Assembly (NCBI RefSeq): GCF_000282975.1
Contig: NZ_ALJC01000091.1
Coordinates: 38,837 to 102,836, forward strand
DNA: 64,000 bases
Direction of reading: 5' to 3'
From: Pseudomonas psychrophila HA-4
Lineage (GTDB): Bacteria; Pseudomonadota; Gammaproteobacteria; Pseudomonadales; Pseudomonadaceae
Below the pieces are notes generated by a model. It made no database searches. It saw nothing but the letters and a program-made list of their open reading frames with translations, and was not told the origin of the DNA. A program made the position numbers and the translations under genes. Positions 19,538-28,245 of the stretch are shown here, piece after piece. Numbering within the stretch: position 1 is the stretch's first letter; each line of letters opens with the position of its first letter.

Positions 19538-20938
19538 ATGACCAATGCCGCCAGCGCCATAGCCGTTACGAGTACGCCGCCTGTTATCCAGCAATTGCTC
19601 GATGAGCGGGCCATTGCGTATCGAGAAGTCCACGATCATCCGGGAGTCAGCCCGGACAGCAAGGTACAGGCCGTGCTGCTCGAGGATACGGCTGGCGCCT
19701 TGATGGTGTTGTTCGCGCAGAGCCAATTGCTCGACCTTAACCGCTTGGCCGACCTGATCGGACGCCGCATGAGCGCCGTGGCTGCGGACCGGCTTAAGGA
19801 GTTACTCGACAAACATGGCCTGAGCCAACTGCCGGGCCTGCCCTCTATTACACGTTCGTCCTGCCTGTACGAAGAGCATCTGTTACAGCAACCGCTGCTA
19901 CTGATCAGCGCGGGAGAGCCAGGCCTGCTACTGGAAATAACCCGCGAAGACTTTCAGCGCTTGCTGGGCATCGCCAACTCCGGGCGCTTTGGCGAGCCCT
20001 TGAACGAGATCAAGCTCAACCTTAATCGCCCGGACGACGACAGCGAAGCCATCACCCACGCGGTTCAGGCCTTTACCGCTCGGCGTATCCAGCAACGGCT
20101 CGAAGCTACCATCGAGATACCCCCGCTGGCAGAGAGCGTGCGCAAAATCATGCGCTTGCGGGTCGACCCTGACGTCACCATCGATGAAATCACCAGCGTT
20201 GTCGAAACCGACCCGGCGCTGGCGGCACAAGTCATAAGCTGGGCTTCGTCCTCGTACTACGCCGCACCGAGCAAAATCCGCTCGGTTGAAGACGCCATTG
20301 TGCGGGTGCTTGGGGTCGACTTGGTGATCAACCTGGCGTTGAGCCTGTCGTTGGGCAAAACCTTGAGTTTGCCCAACGACCATCCGCAAACCAGCACGCC
20401 ATACTGGCAACAGTCGATCTACACCGCTGCCGTAATTGAAGGCCTGACGCGTGCCATGCCACGCGATCAGCGCCCCGAGGTGGGCCTGACCTACCTCGCG
20501 GGGCTGCTGCACAACTTTGGTTACTTGTTGCTGGCCCACGTGTTCCCGCCGCACTTCTCACTGATTTGCCGCCACCTCGAAGTCAACCCGCACGTCAGCC
20601 ACAGCGTGATCGAACAGCACTTGCTGGGCATTAGCCGTGAACAAATGGGCGCATGGTTAATGCGCTACTGGGGCATGCCGGATGAACTGGTGACGGCGCT
20701 GCGCGCTCAACACGACCCGGACTACACCGGCATTCATGCGCAATACCCCAACCTGGTGTGTGTAGCGTTGGGGTTACTGCGCAAGCGTGCGATTGGTCAC
20801 GGGGCTTACGCGCCGCTGCCTGACACACTGTTCGAGCGCCTGGGCGTGCCCCGCGAGAAAGCCGAGGACGCTGTCAGCAAAGTGCTGGAGGCCGAGGTAT
20901 TACTGCGCGAGATGGCGAACCAGTTCAGCCAGACCTGA
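19538..20938 (+). CDS. YbaK/aminoacyl-tRNA deacylase-like and HDOD fusion protein
   Basis: 466 residues. Residues about 12-150 resemble a YbaK/ProX-type editing domain (VIQQLLDERAIAYREVHD and a small basic core). Residues about 195-400 form an HDOD domain (IPPLAESVRKIMRLRVDPDVT, DPALAAQVISWASS, YLAGLLHNFGYLLL), a fold that resembles HD hydrolases and usually acts in signalling rather than catalysis. I chose the ATG at 19538 because the longer frame from 19274 overlaps recG entirely. The role is unknown. It follows recG closely and a REP-like hairpin comes after it. Confidence 0.82.
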   Translation: MTNAASAIAVTSTPPVIQQLLDERAIAYREVHDHPGVSPDSKVQAVLLEDTAGALMVLFAQSQLLDLNRLADLIGRRMSAVAADRLKELLDKHGLSQLPGLPSITRSSCLYEEHLLQQPLLLISAGEPGLLLEITREDFQRLLGIANSGRFGEPLNEIKLNLNRPDDDSEAITHAVQAFTARRIQQRLEATIEIPPLAESVRKIMRLRVDPDVTIDEITSVVETDPALAAQVISWASSSYYAAPSKIRSVEDAIVRVLGVDLVINLALSLSLGKTLSLPNDHPQTSTPYWQQSIYTAAVIEGLTRAMPRDQRPEVGLTYLAGLLHNFGYLLLAHVFPPHFSLICRHLEVNPHVSHSVIEQHLLGISREQMGAWLMRYWGMPDELVTALRAQHDPDYTGIHAQYPNLVCVALGLLRKRAIGHGAYAPLPDTLFERLGVPREKAEDAVSKVLEAEVLLREMANQFSQT

Positions 20939-20946
20939 TTAGGCTT

Positions 20947-20980
20947 GTAGTCGCTGCCGAGGTACGAAGGCTGCGACTAC
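20947..20980. repeat. REP-like hairpin, type III copy 1
   Basis: GTAGTCGC (20947-20954) and GCGACTAC (20973-20980) flank TGCCGAGGTACGAAGGCT. It resembles the element at 25047-25080 and lies between two convergent genes. Confidence 0.6.
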
Positions 20981-20983
20981 GTT

Positions 20984-21367
20984 TTAAGAAGTCTTCGGCT
21001 TTTTACGCGGTTTGAGGTACTTGGTCAGGCCCTGAAACCAAATCACCTGCGCCGGGTTGCCCTTGATCTGGATCGACTTGTCCTGAATCCCCGTCATAAA
21101 CGCCAGTTGCTTGTTCTTCGCCTGCATCGTGGCAAAACCATACGCGGCATCTTTAAAGGCAATCGCAAAGGCAGGCTCCGGGTATAAACCCGAATGGCTG
21201 GTAATACGCTGGTCTTTGACCTTGAAGTGACGGGCGACTTTACCATCGAGGGTTTGCAGCTGGAAAACCAGGTCTTTGTCGACCAATTGCTGCTGAAAAG
21301 CAGGGTTTTTACGGCTGGCTTTGCCCATCAAAAAGCCCAGCATCCAGAGCAGAAAACGAAATTTCAT
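20984..21367 (-). CDS. hypothetical small protein, SCP2-like by overall shape
   Basis: 127 residues starting MKFRFLLWMLGFLMGKASRKN, a hydrophobic amphipathic N-terminus without a clear cleavage site. A compact alpha/beta part follows (VFQLQTLDGKVARHFKVKDQ, AFAIAFKDAAYGFATMQAK, IQIKGNPAQVIWFQGLTKYL) and a very basic tail. The alternation of strands and the line ending in a ligand-like pocket recall sterol-carrier (SCP2) domains, but this is only a visual resemblance. I chose the start at 21367 over 21460, since the extra residues look non-coding. Confidence 0.65.
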   Translation of the reverse strand: MKFRFLLWMLGFLMGKASRKNPAFQQQLVDKDLVFQLQTLDGKVARHFKVKDQRITSHSGLYPEPAFAIAFKDAAYGFATMQAKNKQLAFMTGIQDKSIQIKGNPAQVIWFQGLTKYLKPRKKPKTS

Positions 21368-21504
21368 GTACGCGGCCTCGGGGGAATAATAAATAGCCGG
21401 CGCAGTGTAACGATTTGAACCAAGAACACCACATATCCGCAGCATTAGACGCAGATACACGATTTTTTACCACTTATGGCCGCATGATCGGCCAAGTCAT
21501 CATC

Positions 21505-21534
21505 AAGAGCGGGCAAGCCAGCTTGCCCGTTCTT
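21505..21534. terminator. palindrome downstream of the HU gene
   Basis: AAGAGCGGGCAAGC (21505-21518) and GCTTGCCCGTTCTT (21521-21534) pair almost perfectly, and a second hairpin (GGCCGCT...AGCGGCC, 21540-21559) lies nearer the stop. Together they probably end the HU transcript and protect its 3' end. Confidence 0.6.
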
Positions 21535-21566
21535 CAGGGCCGCTTCGCATAGCGGCCAAGCCCGGC

Positions 21567-21842
21567 TTACGGGTTGACGCTGTCTTTCAGGAATTTTCCC
21601 GGCTTGAACGCTACGGTGTTGCTGGCTTTGATTTTGACCGGCTCGCCGGTTTGCGGGTTTTGCCCGGTACGCGCACCGCGATGGCGCTGGATAAAGGTGC
21701 CGAAGCCGACCAGCGTGACGCTGTCTTTGCGGTGCAGGGCGTTGGTGATTTCTTCGAGCACTGCATTGAGTACGCGGCTAGCCTGCTCTTTTGTAAGGTC
21801 AGCCTTTTCAGCGATAGCGTTGGCGAGATCTGGTTTACGCAT
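21567..21842 (-). CDS. hupA: HU-family DNA-binding protein
   Basis: 91 residues. MRKPDLANAIAEKADLTKEQA leads into the HU dimer fold. The flexible DNA-binding arm is in GFGTFIQRHRGARTGQNPQTGEPVKIKASN, with the conserved proline that kinks DNA. It is a nucleoid protein that bends and compacts DNA. The symbol follows the position next to the rubredoxin reductase gene, as I recall for hupA in P. putida; the family assignment is certain, the paralogue letter less so. Confidence 0.9.
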   Translation of the reverse strand: MRKPDLANAIAEKADLTKEQASRVLNAVLEEITNALHRKDSVTLVGFGTFIQRHRGARTGQNPQTGEPVKIKASNTVAFKPGKFLKDSVNP

Positions 21843-21876
21843 GATGAAGCCTCTTTGACGGTTTTTTGTTGTTATT

Positions 21877-21909
21877 CCGTGCTGCTCTTCTATGGAGCAG
21901 CAACCACGG
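21877..21909 (-). promoter_or_regulatory. hairpin in the HU mRNA leader
   Basis: CCGTGCTGCTC and GAGCAGCAACCACGG form a long imperfect stem starting about 35 bases upstream of the HU start codon. It could be a leader structure affecting translation or stability; no more can be said from the sequence. Confidence 0.35.
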
Positions 21910-22031
21910 CGCCGCAGGCTCTACTCTGCGGCAGACCGGTGTGAGGATGGCACGCGACCAACGCCTGCGCCACCCTCAGCAGGGTGTTTGTTGAGTCAAG
22001 GCAATGGTATATACGACAAAAGGTGCCGCTT

Positions 22032-23180
22032 TCAGGCCAGCAAAGCCGGTAGCTCTTTGTTCAGCGCCAGTTTGTCGCGAACAGCCTCCCCCGTGAGGGC
22101 GTAACCCAGTAGTTTTCCGTCAGCATCGCGGCACAGCGCTTTGATGTCTGCACCTTGCCCTTCCACGGTCCAGACACCTTCAAAGCCCCGCGGCACAGGC
22201 GAAACCACCAACGGGCAAACCGGGGTTTTAACGGTAATCGGCATCGGCCCGTAGCTGACCGCTGTCGGGTTGCCGGCCAAGGTTTGCGCCAGCGCCCGGG
22301 CGCAGCTCATCAGTGGCATCACATACAGCAGGCTAAGGCCATCAACCTGCGCGCAGTCACCCAGGGCGAAGATGTTGTCGTGGGAGGTTTTGAGGTGACG
22401 GTCCACCTCTATCCCGCGGTTAATACGAATGCCCGCAGCCGCAGCCAAGTCGGTGCGCGGACGCAAGCCAATGGCCGACACAACCACATCACAGGCAATG
22501 ACGCTGGCATCGGACAAGTGTGCTTCGAGGCCATTTTCAGTGCGCTGCAAACGCGTAAGCACCGGGCCCAAGTGCAAACGCGCGCCCAGACTTTCGAGAC
22601 CCGCCTGCACCGCTGCCGCAGCGGCAGGGTGCAGCAACGTCGGCATGACTTGCTCGCAGGGCGCCACCAAATCAACGTCGTAACCCCCTGCAATCAAGTC
22701 GTTGGCAAATTCGCAACCAATAAGCCCGACGCCCAAAATCAGAACCCGACGCTTGCCCGCAGCGGCGGCACGAAAGCGTGCGTAGTCTTCGAGGTCGTTG
22801 ATCGAGAAGATCGCGTCCTGGGCATCACCTTCTACCGGCAGCTGCACCGATTGTGCGCCCCAAGCCAGAATAAGGTCGCGATACGGCACGGCTTCTTCAC
22901 CGATCCACAGCTGCTTGTGGCCCGGATCAATCGCGCTGACCCGCGTATGGGTGCGTACTTGCGCCTTGAGTTGTTCGGCCATCGCACCGGGCAGGGCCAT
23001 GCTCAAACCGTCAGCTTCTTTATTCTTGCCAAAGCCGGTCGACAGCATCGGCTTGGAGTAGGAACGCCCATCATCGGCCGTGATCAGCAACAGCGGGGTT
23101 TCGCTGTCCAGCTTGCGAAACTCCCGGGCCAGGTTATAGCCAGCCAGTCCAGTACCAACGATCACGACAGGTGCGTTCAT
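22032..23180 (-). CDS. NAD(P)H:rubredoxin reductase, FAD-dependent
   Basis: 382 residues. The FAD-binding [16 protein letters not shown] is at residues 5-20, the NAD-binding [17 protein letters not shown] near 147 and the second FAD motif [12 protein letters not shown] near 280. It passes electrons from NAD(P)H to rubredoxin. The ATG at 23180 follows GGAGATTGGA; starting four codons earlier would run into this site. rubA lies 38 bases upstream on the same strand, so the two form an electron-transfer operon. No alkane hydroxylase gene is nearby. Confidence 0.92.
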   Translation of the reverse strand: MNAPVVIVGTGLAGYNLAREFRKLDSETPLLLITADDGRSYSKPMLSTGFGKNKEADGLSMALPGAMAEQLKAQVRTHTRVSAIDPGHKQLWIGEEAVPYRDLILAWGAQSVQLPVEGDAQDAIFSINDLEDYARFRAAAAGKRRVLILGVGLIGCEFANDLIAGGYDVDLVAPCEQVMPTLLHPAAAAAVQAGLESLGARLHLGPVLTRLQRTENGLEAHLSDASVIACDVVVSAIGLRPRTDLAAAAGIRINRGIEVDRHLKTSHDNIFALGDCAQVDGLSLLYVMPLMSCARALAQTLAGNPTAVSYGPMPITVKTPVCPLVVSPVPRGFEGVWTVEGQGADIKALCRDADGKLLGYALTGEAVRDKLALNKELPALLA

Positions 23181-23218
23181 TCCAATCTCCAAGGTGAATC
23201 AATTCAAAAGTGGGCGGC

Positions 23219-23386
23219 TCAGCTGATTTCGATCATCTCGAAATCCATTTTGCCAACGCCGCAGTCCGGGCACAGCCAGTCTTCTGGCACGTCTTGCCAT
23301 TGAGTGCCGGGGGCGATGCCGTCATCCGGCCAGCCTTCTTTTTCGTCATAAATAAGTCCACAAACGATGCATTGCCACTTTTTCAT
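23219..23386 (-). CDS. rubA: rubredoxin
   Basis: 55 residues. Two CxxCG knuckles (CIVCG near residue 6, CPDCG near 39) bind a single iron, and [12 protein letters not shown] is the usual connecting stretch. It is a small cytoplasmic electron carrier, the natural partner of the reductase encoded next. I chose the start at [10 protein letters not shown]; the frame from 23425 adds 13 residues not seen in rubredoxins. Only one copy is present here. Confidence 0.96.
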   Translation of the reverse strand: MKKWQCIVCGLIYDEKEGWPDDGIAPGTQWQDVPEDWLCPDCGVGKMDFEMIEIS

Positions 23387-23588
23387 GGGGGTTACTTCCT
23401 TAGGTTCAGGCTGGGACGAGGGCACAGGCTCTTATCGACCGGCTGTGTTGCTCGTTAAATTCAGGGCGTTTTGTACTGATCAGCACCAACAGATGCAAGC
23501 ACGATTACTGCCAAAAGCGCTCAGCCGCTCATACCAGGATCCGCGTGATAAGCTCGCCGACCTCAATGGCTGCCAATTATGACCCACC

Positions 23589-24152
23589 GTGCCGCACATA
23601 ACTTCCCCGCTGATCTGCGCCGTCTGGCTTGAGCAACGCCATCTTCCTGCGCTGCCTGACGAACTAACCCTCGACTGGCTATTCGATCAGGGCTCCCTGA
23701 CCCGGCGCCTGACCGCACTTTCAAACGACGCCTTCAGCGTGCTCCCACTATTCGAGGGTTGGCAAACATTGCGTGCCGATGAATGCGCCGCGCTTGGCCT
23801 GACCGAAAACAGTGAAGGCTGGGTGCGCGAAGTGTATTTGCTTGGTCATCAGCAGCCGTGGGTATTTGCTCGCAGCGTGGCAGCGAAAAGCGCGCTGCAA
23901 GAGGGCGGTCTGAACATGGACGAACTGGGGACTCGCTCGCTGGGCGAGTTGCTGTTTTGCGACGACGCCTTTGAGCGCGGCGCATTGCAGGTATGCCGCT
24001 ACCCGCGCGCCGGATTACCGGTCGCCAATCAGACCGACGGCCTGTGGGCGCGACGTTCGCGCTTTACCCGCGGCTCGCTGAGCCTGTTGGTGGCCGAAGT
24101 CTTTTTACCTAATATGTGGGCCGCCCTGAGTGCCCGGTCGGAGAACACCTGA
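23589..24152 (+). CDS. ubiC: chorismate--pyruvate lyase UbiC
   Basis: 187 residues. It releases 4-hydroxybenzoate and pyruvate from chorismate, the first committed step of ubiquinone synthesis. The middle region [20 protein letters not shown] and the later [12 protein letters not shown] and ARRSRFTRG are typical of the family. The start is a GTG at 23589; no better ATG lies in frame. The stop overlaps the ubiA start (TGATG), giving a coupled ubiC-ubiA operon. It is divergent from rubA. Confidence 0.92.
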   Translation: MPHITSPLICAVWLEQRHLPALPDELTLDWLFDQGSLTRRLTALSNDAFSVLPLFEGWQTLRADECAALGLTENSEGWVREVYLLGHQQPWVFARSVAAKSALQEGGLNMDELGTRSLGELLFCDDAFERGALQVCRYPRAGLPVANQTDGLWARRSRFTRGSLSLLVAEVFLPNMWAALSARSENT

Positions 24153-25042
24153 TGTACGTGAGCTTGCTCAAATCACTCAATCGCTTGAACCCGCGTGCCT
24201 GGGACTTTATTCAACTGACCCGCATGGACAAACCCATCGGCATTTACCTGCTGCTGTGGCCGACGTTGTGGGCGCTGTGGATTGCCGCCAAGGGCGTGCC
24301 TTCGCTGAGCAACTTGTTGATCTTTGTGTTCGGCGTGATCCTGACCCGGGCGGGTGGCTGCGTGATCAACGATTTTGCTGATCGCAAGGTCGACGGCCAC
24401 GTCAAACGTACCGAGCAACGGCCTTTGGTCAGCGGAAAAATCAGCAGCAAAGAAGCGTTGGTGCTTTTTGCGTTGCTCATGGGGATCAGCTTCCTACTGG
24501 TGCTGTGTACCAACGCCCCGACCATCTGGCTGTCATTCGGCGGCCTGGCGTTGGCCGCTAGCTACCCGTTCATGAAGCGCTACACCTACTACCCGCAATT
24601 GGTCCTGGGCGCGGCGTTCTCGTGGGGCATGCCCATGGCTTTCACTGCCGAAACCGGCAGTCTGCCGGCGGCGGCGTGGTTGCTGTACATCGCCAACCTG
24701 CTGTGGACCGTGGGTTACGACACCTACTACGCCATGACCGACCGCGACGACGACCTTAAAATAGGCGTCAAATCCACCGCCATTTTGTTTGGCGACGCCG
24801 ACCGCGTGATCATCCTCAGCCTGCAAGGCTTGGCGCTGGGTTGCTTGTTGCTGGCGGGAGCGCACTTTGATTTGGGCGGCTGGTTCCACCTGGGCTTGCT
24901 GGCAGCAGCCGCGTGCTTTGTGTGGGAGTTTTGGTACACCCGCAACCGCGATCCGCAACGCTGCTTCAAAGCGTTCCTGCACAACCACTGGGCCGGTTTG
25001 GCGATCTTCGTGGGCATCGTGCTGAATTACGCGCTGGCCTGA
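24152..25042 (+). CDS. ubiA: 4-hydroxybenzoate polyprenyltransferase UbiA
   Basis: 296 residues, polytopic inner-membrane enzyme that prenylates 4-hydroxybenzoate. The two aspartate-rich motifs that bind the polyprenyl diphosphate through magnesium are visible: NDFADRKVD near residue 71 and DRDDD near 196. About eight or nine hydrophobic helices surround them. The ATG at 24152 overlaps the ubiC TGA; the longer frame from 24116 lies inside ubiC and is rejected. A REP-like hairpin follows. Confidence 0.96.
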   Translation: MYVSLLKSLNRLNPRAWDFIQLTRMDKPIGIYLLLWPTLWALWIAAKGVPSLSNLLIFVFGVILTRAGGCVINDFADRKVDGHVKRTEQRPLVSGKISSKEALVLFALLMGISFLLVLCTNAPTIWLSFGGLALAASYPFMKRYTYYPQLVLGAAFSWGMPMAFTAETGSLPAAAWLLYIANLLWTVGYDTYYAMTDRDDDLKIGVKSTAILFGDADRVIILSLQGLALGCLLLAGAHFDLGGWFHLGLLAAAACFVWEFWYTRNRDPQRCFKAFLHNHWAGLAIFVGIVLNYALA

Positions 25043-25046
25043 CCCT

Positions 25047-25080
25047 GTAGCCGCTGACGAGGCACGAGGCTGCGATGGGG
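25047..25080. repeat. REP-like element, type III copy 2
   Basis: GTAGCCGCTGACGAGGCACG and the following GAGGCTGCGAT match the order and spacing of the element at 20947-20980, though the right arm has diverged. It lies between convergent ubiA and the acylase gene. Confidence 0.45.
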
Positions 25081-25127
25081 TGCGCAGCAGCCCTCTGCCT
25101 CTGAGATCAAGAGCGAAGGTTTTGATT

Positions 25128-27512
25128 TCACCGCAGCACAGGCACCAGCCGCAACGTACTGCGGGTGTTGGCCTGGATCTCGGTGTCGTCGATATGGGTG
25201 ATGTCGTAGTCGCCTTCGATGTAGGCCTGCGCCTGGTCACTGTAGTGTTTGTCGAAGGGCACGCCGCTTTGGCCCACCGGGTTGATGGTCAGGCCGTGCG
25301 CGGGGTCGGCAAAGTCGATCACGCGGCGGGTCGACGGGCCATAGCTCACAGCCCACGGCGCATTGCCGAGTTTGGCGCTGAGGTTGTTCGGCACTTCGTG
25401 ACTGCCAGGCGCCGCAAAAGGCCCCACGTTAAATAACCAATCCAATGGTTTTTGCCGCCCCAGCGGGTGTTCATGCGTCAGGGTGTGGGCGCTGCCCCAG
25501 CGCCATTGCGCAGGGTCATCGCCCAAGCTGGTCTTGAGCTGGGCGATGCTGTTTTGCCAAGCCAATTTGACGATGTCGGCGCGGGTCTCTTTGTGCGCCG
25601 TGTTGGGGTTGTCCCACCACGGCGAATCAGGGCTCGCAGCAAGGCGCGGCAAGGCCTCGTCAATCACGCGGGTAGTTAGCAACGTGTCAAACAGTGCATC
25701 ACCCAGTTTGTCGTGCATCGTTGCCTGCGCCAGGCTGTACAAAAACTGGTTGAACACGGTGGCGGCAGTCGAGTCCAGCGGGTAGTCGCCTTGCCATTTC
25801 GCCAGTTGCTCGACTAATTTGCGCTCAGTTGGAGCGCTGACCACGTCTCGTAACACCGGCAACAATGGCTTGAGCACGCGCTGTCCATAGTCAGTGGTGG
25901 TGCCCAGTTGCAACGCCTTGCTGTTTTTAAGGTTCCATTTCACGCCCGGATCACTGAGCTGGCGATTTAACTGCTGGCCGCGATCCGCCAGGTTGTAGTA
26001 ACCAGGGATCTGAATGCCGGTGGGCGACACCGGCTGAAAGTTGGCCGAGACGATGTAGCCCCGCGCCGGGTTTTCTTCCTGCGGGTTATCGCTAAACGGG
26101 TAAAAGCCGTCTTTGTCAGCCTCATTCGTGCTGCCATCAAGGATGAAAGCCGGGTTGACCCCCGCAGGTCGTTTGGGCAGTTGTGCAGCCGCCCACCAGC
26201 CAATATCGCCTGCGGCGTTGGCCCACACCACGTTCAAGCCAGGCGCCTGAATGTGCGTCGCTGCTGCCCGGGCCTTGTTCAGGCTGTCGGCACGATTGAG
26301 CTGGTAGAAGCCTTCAAGGATCGGATTTTTAGTCTCCAGAAAACCCCACCACATGGCGATAGGTGTCGCGCCCGCCGTGGCGCCCAGCACGTCGTTGACG
26401 ATCGGCCCATGCGGGGATTGGCGCAGGGTGAACGTAACCGGCGCTTCACCTTTCACGGCGATCTGCTGCTGGCTGCTGCTCATGTCGACCCACTCGCCGT
26501 GGTACCACACTTGATTGGGGTTATCGGGGTTGGTCTTTTCAGCGATCAGGTCCAGGTCATCGTTCTGGAACATCGTGAGGCTCCAACCAAAGTCACTGTT
26601 GTTGCCTAGAAACGCGAACGGCACCAGCGCTTGGTGGTAGCCATACAGCTCAAAATCCGGCGTGGAAAGCTGCGCCTCGTACCACGCCGACGGGGTCGAA
26701 AAACGGATATGCGGGTCGCCCGCCAGCAGCGGTTTGCCGCTTTGCGTGCGGCTCCCCGACACCACCCACGCGTTACTGCCTTCAAACTGCGGCAAACCCG
26801 CGTGGCTCAATGCCTGATCGCTGAGCTGTGCCAACGCCCCTGAGGTTTTCCAGTCGCTGGCCGCAAGGACCGGGACTAAAACACCTTGAGGTTGCCAGTC
26901 GAGATCGAAGACTTTCAGGTAGTCGCCGCCCAGTTGGTCGCGTACATAAGTCAGTAGCGGCTCGGTACGAAAGGCAGCAGCAAAGCTGTAGGCCATGTAA
27001 CCGGCGACGCTGATCGTATCCTCCGCTGTAAACGGTCTAGGCGTGATGCCCAGCAGGTCGAACTCCACGGGTTTGGCGTGGGTGGCCTGATACTGATTAA
27101 TCCCGTCCAGATAGGCTTGCAAGGCCAAAAATGCCGGAGACTGCTGATCCAACTCGGTCACATAACTGGCCGCCCGCTCGCGAATGCGCAGGCTGCGAAA
27201 CAGCTTGTCGGTGTCGACCAGTTTAGGCCCCAGCACCTCAGCCAATTCGCCCCGAGCCAGGCGACGCATGATCTCCATCTGAAACAACCGGTCTTGCGCC
27301 TGCACGTAACCGAGTACGCGGTACACATCCGCCTCATTGCCTGCCCGAATATGCGGCACCCCGCGCTCGTCATACCGCACCGTGACCGGCCCTTGCAGCC
27401 CATTCAGCGCAACCTGCCCCTGTCGCACGGGCAGTTTGCTTTGCACGTACCACACGCTGCCTCCGACAACGGCAGCGATAACAAGGGCGAGGGCGGTCAG
27501 GCTGCGTTTCAT
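25128..27512 (-). CDS. penicillin/N-acyl-homoserine-lactone acylase family protein
   Basis: 794 residues. A signal-type hydrophobic segment (residues 5-22) sends it to the periplasm. The Ntn-hydrolase layout is clear: an alpha-chain part, a spacer, then GSNAWVVSGSRTQSGKPLLAGDPH near residue 245, where the serine after the glycine is the expected nucleophile exposed by self-cleavage. The long beta-chain includes FLGNNSDFGWSLT. Relatives in Pseudomonas (PvdQ, QuiP, HacB) cleave acyl-homoserine lactones or a pyoverdine precursor; which substrate applies here cannot be read from sequence. It is followed by a thioredoxin-like gene upstream on the same strand. Confidence 0.88.
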   Translation of the reverse strand: MKRSLTALALVIAAVVGGSVWYVQSKLPVRQGQVALNGLQGPVTVRYDERGVPHIRAGNEADVYRVLGYVQAQDRLFQMEIMRRLARGELAEVLGPKLVDTDKLFRSLRIRERAASYVTELDQQSPAFLALQAYLDGINQYQATHAKPVEFDLLGITPRPFTAEDTISVAGYMAYSFAAAFRTEPLLTYVRDQLGGDYLKVFDLDWQPQGVLVPVLAASDWKTSGALAQLSDQALSHAGLPQFEGSNAWVVSGSRTQSGKPLLAGDPHIRFSTPSAWYEAQLSTPDFELYGYHQALVPFAFLGNNSDFGWSLTMFQNDDLDLIAEKTNPDNPNQVWYHGEWVDMSSSQQQIAVKGEAPVTFTLRQSPHGPIVNDVLGATAGATPIAMWWGFLETKNPILEGFYQLNRADSLNKARAAATHIQAPGLNVVWANAAGDIGWWAAAQLPKRPAGVNPAFILDGSTNEADKDGFYPFSDNPQEENPARGYIVSANFQPVSPTGIQIPGYYNLADRGQQLNRQLSDPGVKWNLKNSKALQLGTTTDYGQRVLKPLLPVLRDVVSAPTERKLVEQLAKWQGDYPLDSTAATVFNQFLYSLAQATMHDKLGDALFDTLLTTRVIDEALPRLAASPDSPWWDNPNTAHKETRADIVKLAWQNSIAQLKTSLGDDPAQWRWGSAHTLTHEHPLGRQKPLDWLFNVGPFAAPGSHEVPNNLSAKLGNAPWAVSYGPSTRRVIDFADPAHGLTINPVGQSGVPFDKHYSDQAQAYIEGDYDITHIDDTEIQANTRSTLRLVPVLR

Positions 27513-27550
27513 GGAGGGTTCCTTATCCTTTAGTCAGCACCGGCCCGTGA

Positions 27551-28135
27551 TTACAGGGCGGCGCGAGCATCCTGCCACGGGCAATAACACCCCACCGCCA
27601 TGGTGTGGGTGGCTCTCACCGCACGCCCCTGGCTCAAGGCCTGCAGAATGGGCTCGATGAAACTGTTGCTGGCGTTGCAGGTGGCGCCTTCGCTGTAGGG
27701 TCCAAAGTAGGCCAGTTGGCCGCTCCGGTCCCAGATGGCAACGGCCGGGCTGACACTCAGGTGTTCGGCACCCGGCAGGCTGGCCAAGGGTTTGATCGAG
27801 CCCAAGGTCGCCGGAAGCTGGCCGTGTGTACCAGGCTTTTGCACGGAGTAGAACTCAACCCCTTGCGGGGCATAAGTCGCCAGCAGTTCGCTCAGATGCT
27901 GCTGATTGCCAACGTTACACGGGCACGCGGGGTCCCAAAAATGCACCACGCGAATCGGTCCCGGCCCGGAGAGTTCGGCGGGCAGGCTGAGCACATCTCC
28001 GGCAAACAGCGCGGTTTGGTCGCTGAACACGCGAATGTAACGGCCTTGGAACCAGTCGTAGGCGGCCCACAATCCTACGCCGCAGGTCAGCACCAGCAGG
28101 CAGGTAAGCCAGGGTTTAGCGGTGGGCGCAGGCAT
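27551..28135 (-). CDS. DUF6436-like membrane-anchored thioredoxin-fold protein
   Basis: 194 residues. An N-terminal membrane helix (about 9-27) precedes a thioredoxin-like strand and the motif HFWDPACPCN near residue 70, with CPC where redox proteins carry CxxC. A further GATCNASN near residue 150 and VGCYCPW near 183 add cysteines. The family name comes from recall of this layout. The gene lies 38 bases upstream of the acylase gene on the same strand, so the two may form an operon for periplasmic maturation (inference). Redox activity is untested. Confidence 0.7.
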   Translation of the reverse strand: MPAPTAKPWLTCLLVLTCGVGLWAAYDWFQGRYIRVFSDQTALFAGDVLSLPAELSGPGPIRVVHFWDPACPCNVGNQQHLSELLATYAPQGVEFYSVQKPGTHGQLPATLGSIKPLASLPGAEHLSVSPAVAIWDRSGQLAYFGPYSEGATCNASNSFIEPILQALSQGRAVRATHTMAVGCYCPWQDARAAL

Positions 28136-28245
28136 GCAAAATGATCCTTAAGGGGCGCGTAGCTTGCCATGCTTGAACTGACAGATGAATATCGTCGGTC
28201 TATAAAGACTGTTCTGCCCCCATGCCCTTCTGTTTGGAACCCCTT

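Noticed and set aside
22155..23303. 382-codon open frame on the plus strand
   Set aside because: Antisense to rubredoxin reductase, which has intact FAD and NAD motifs.
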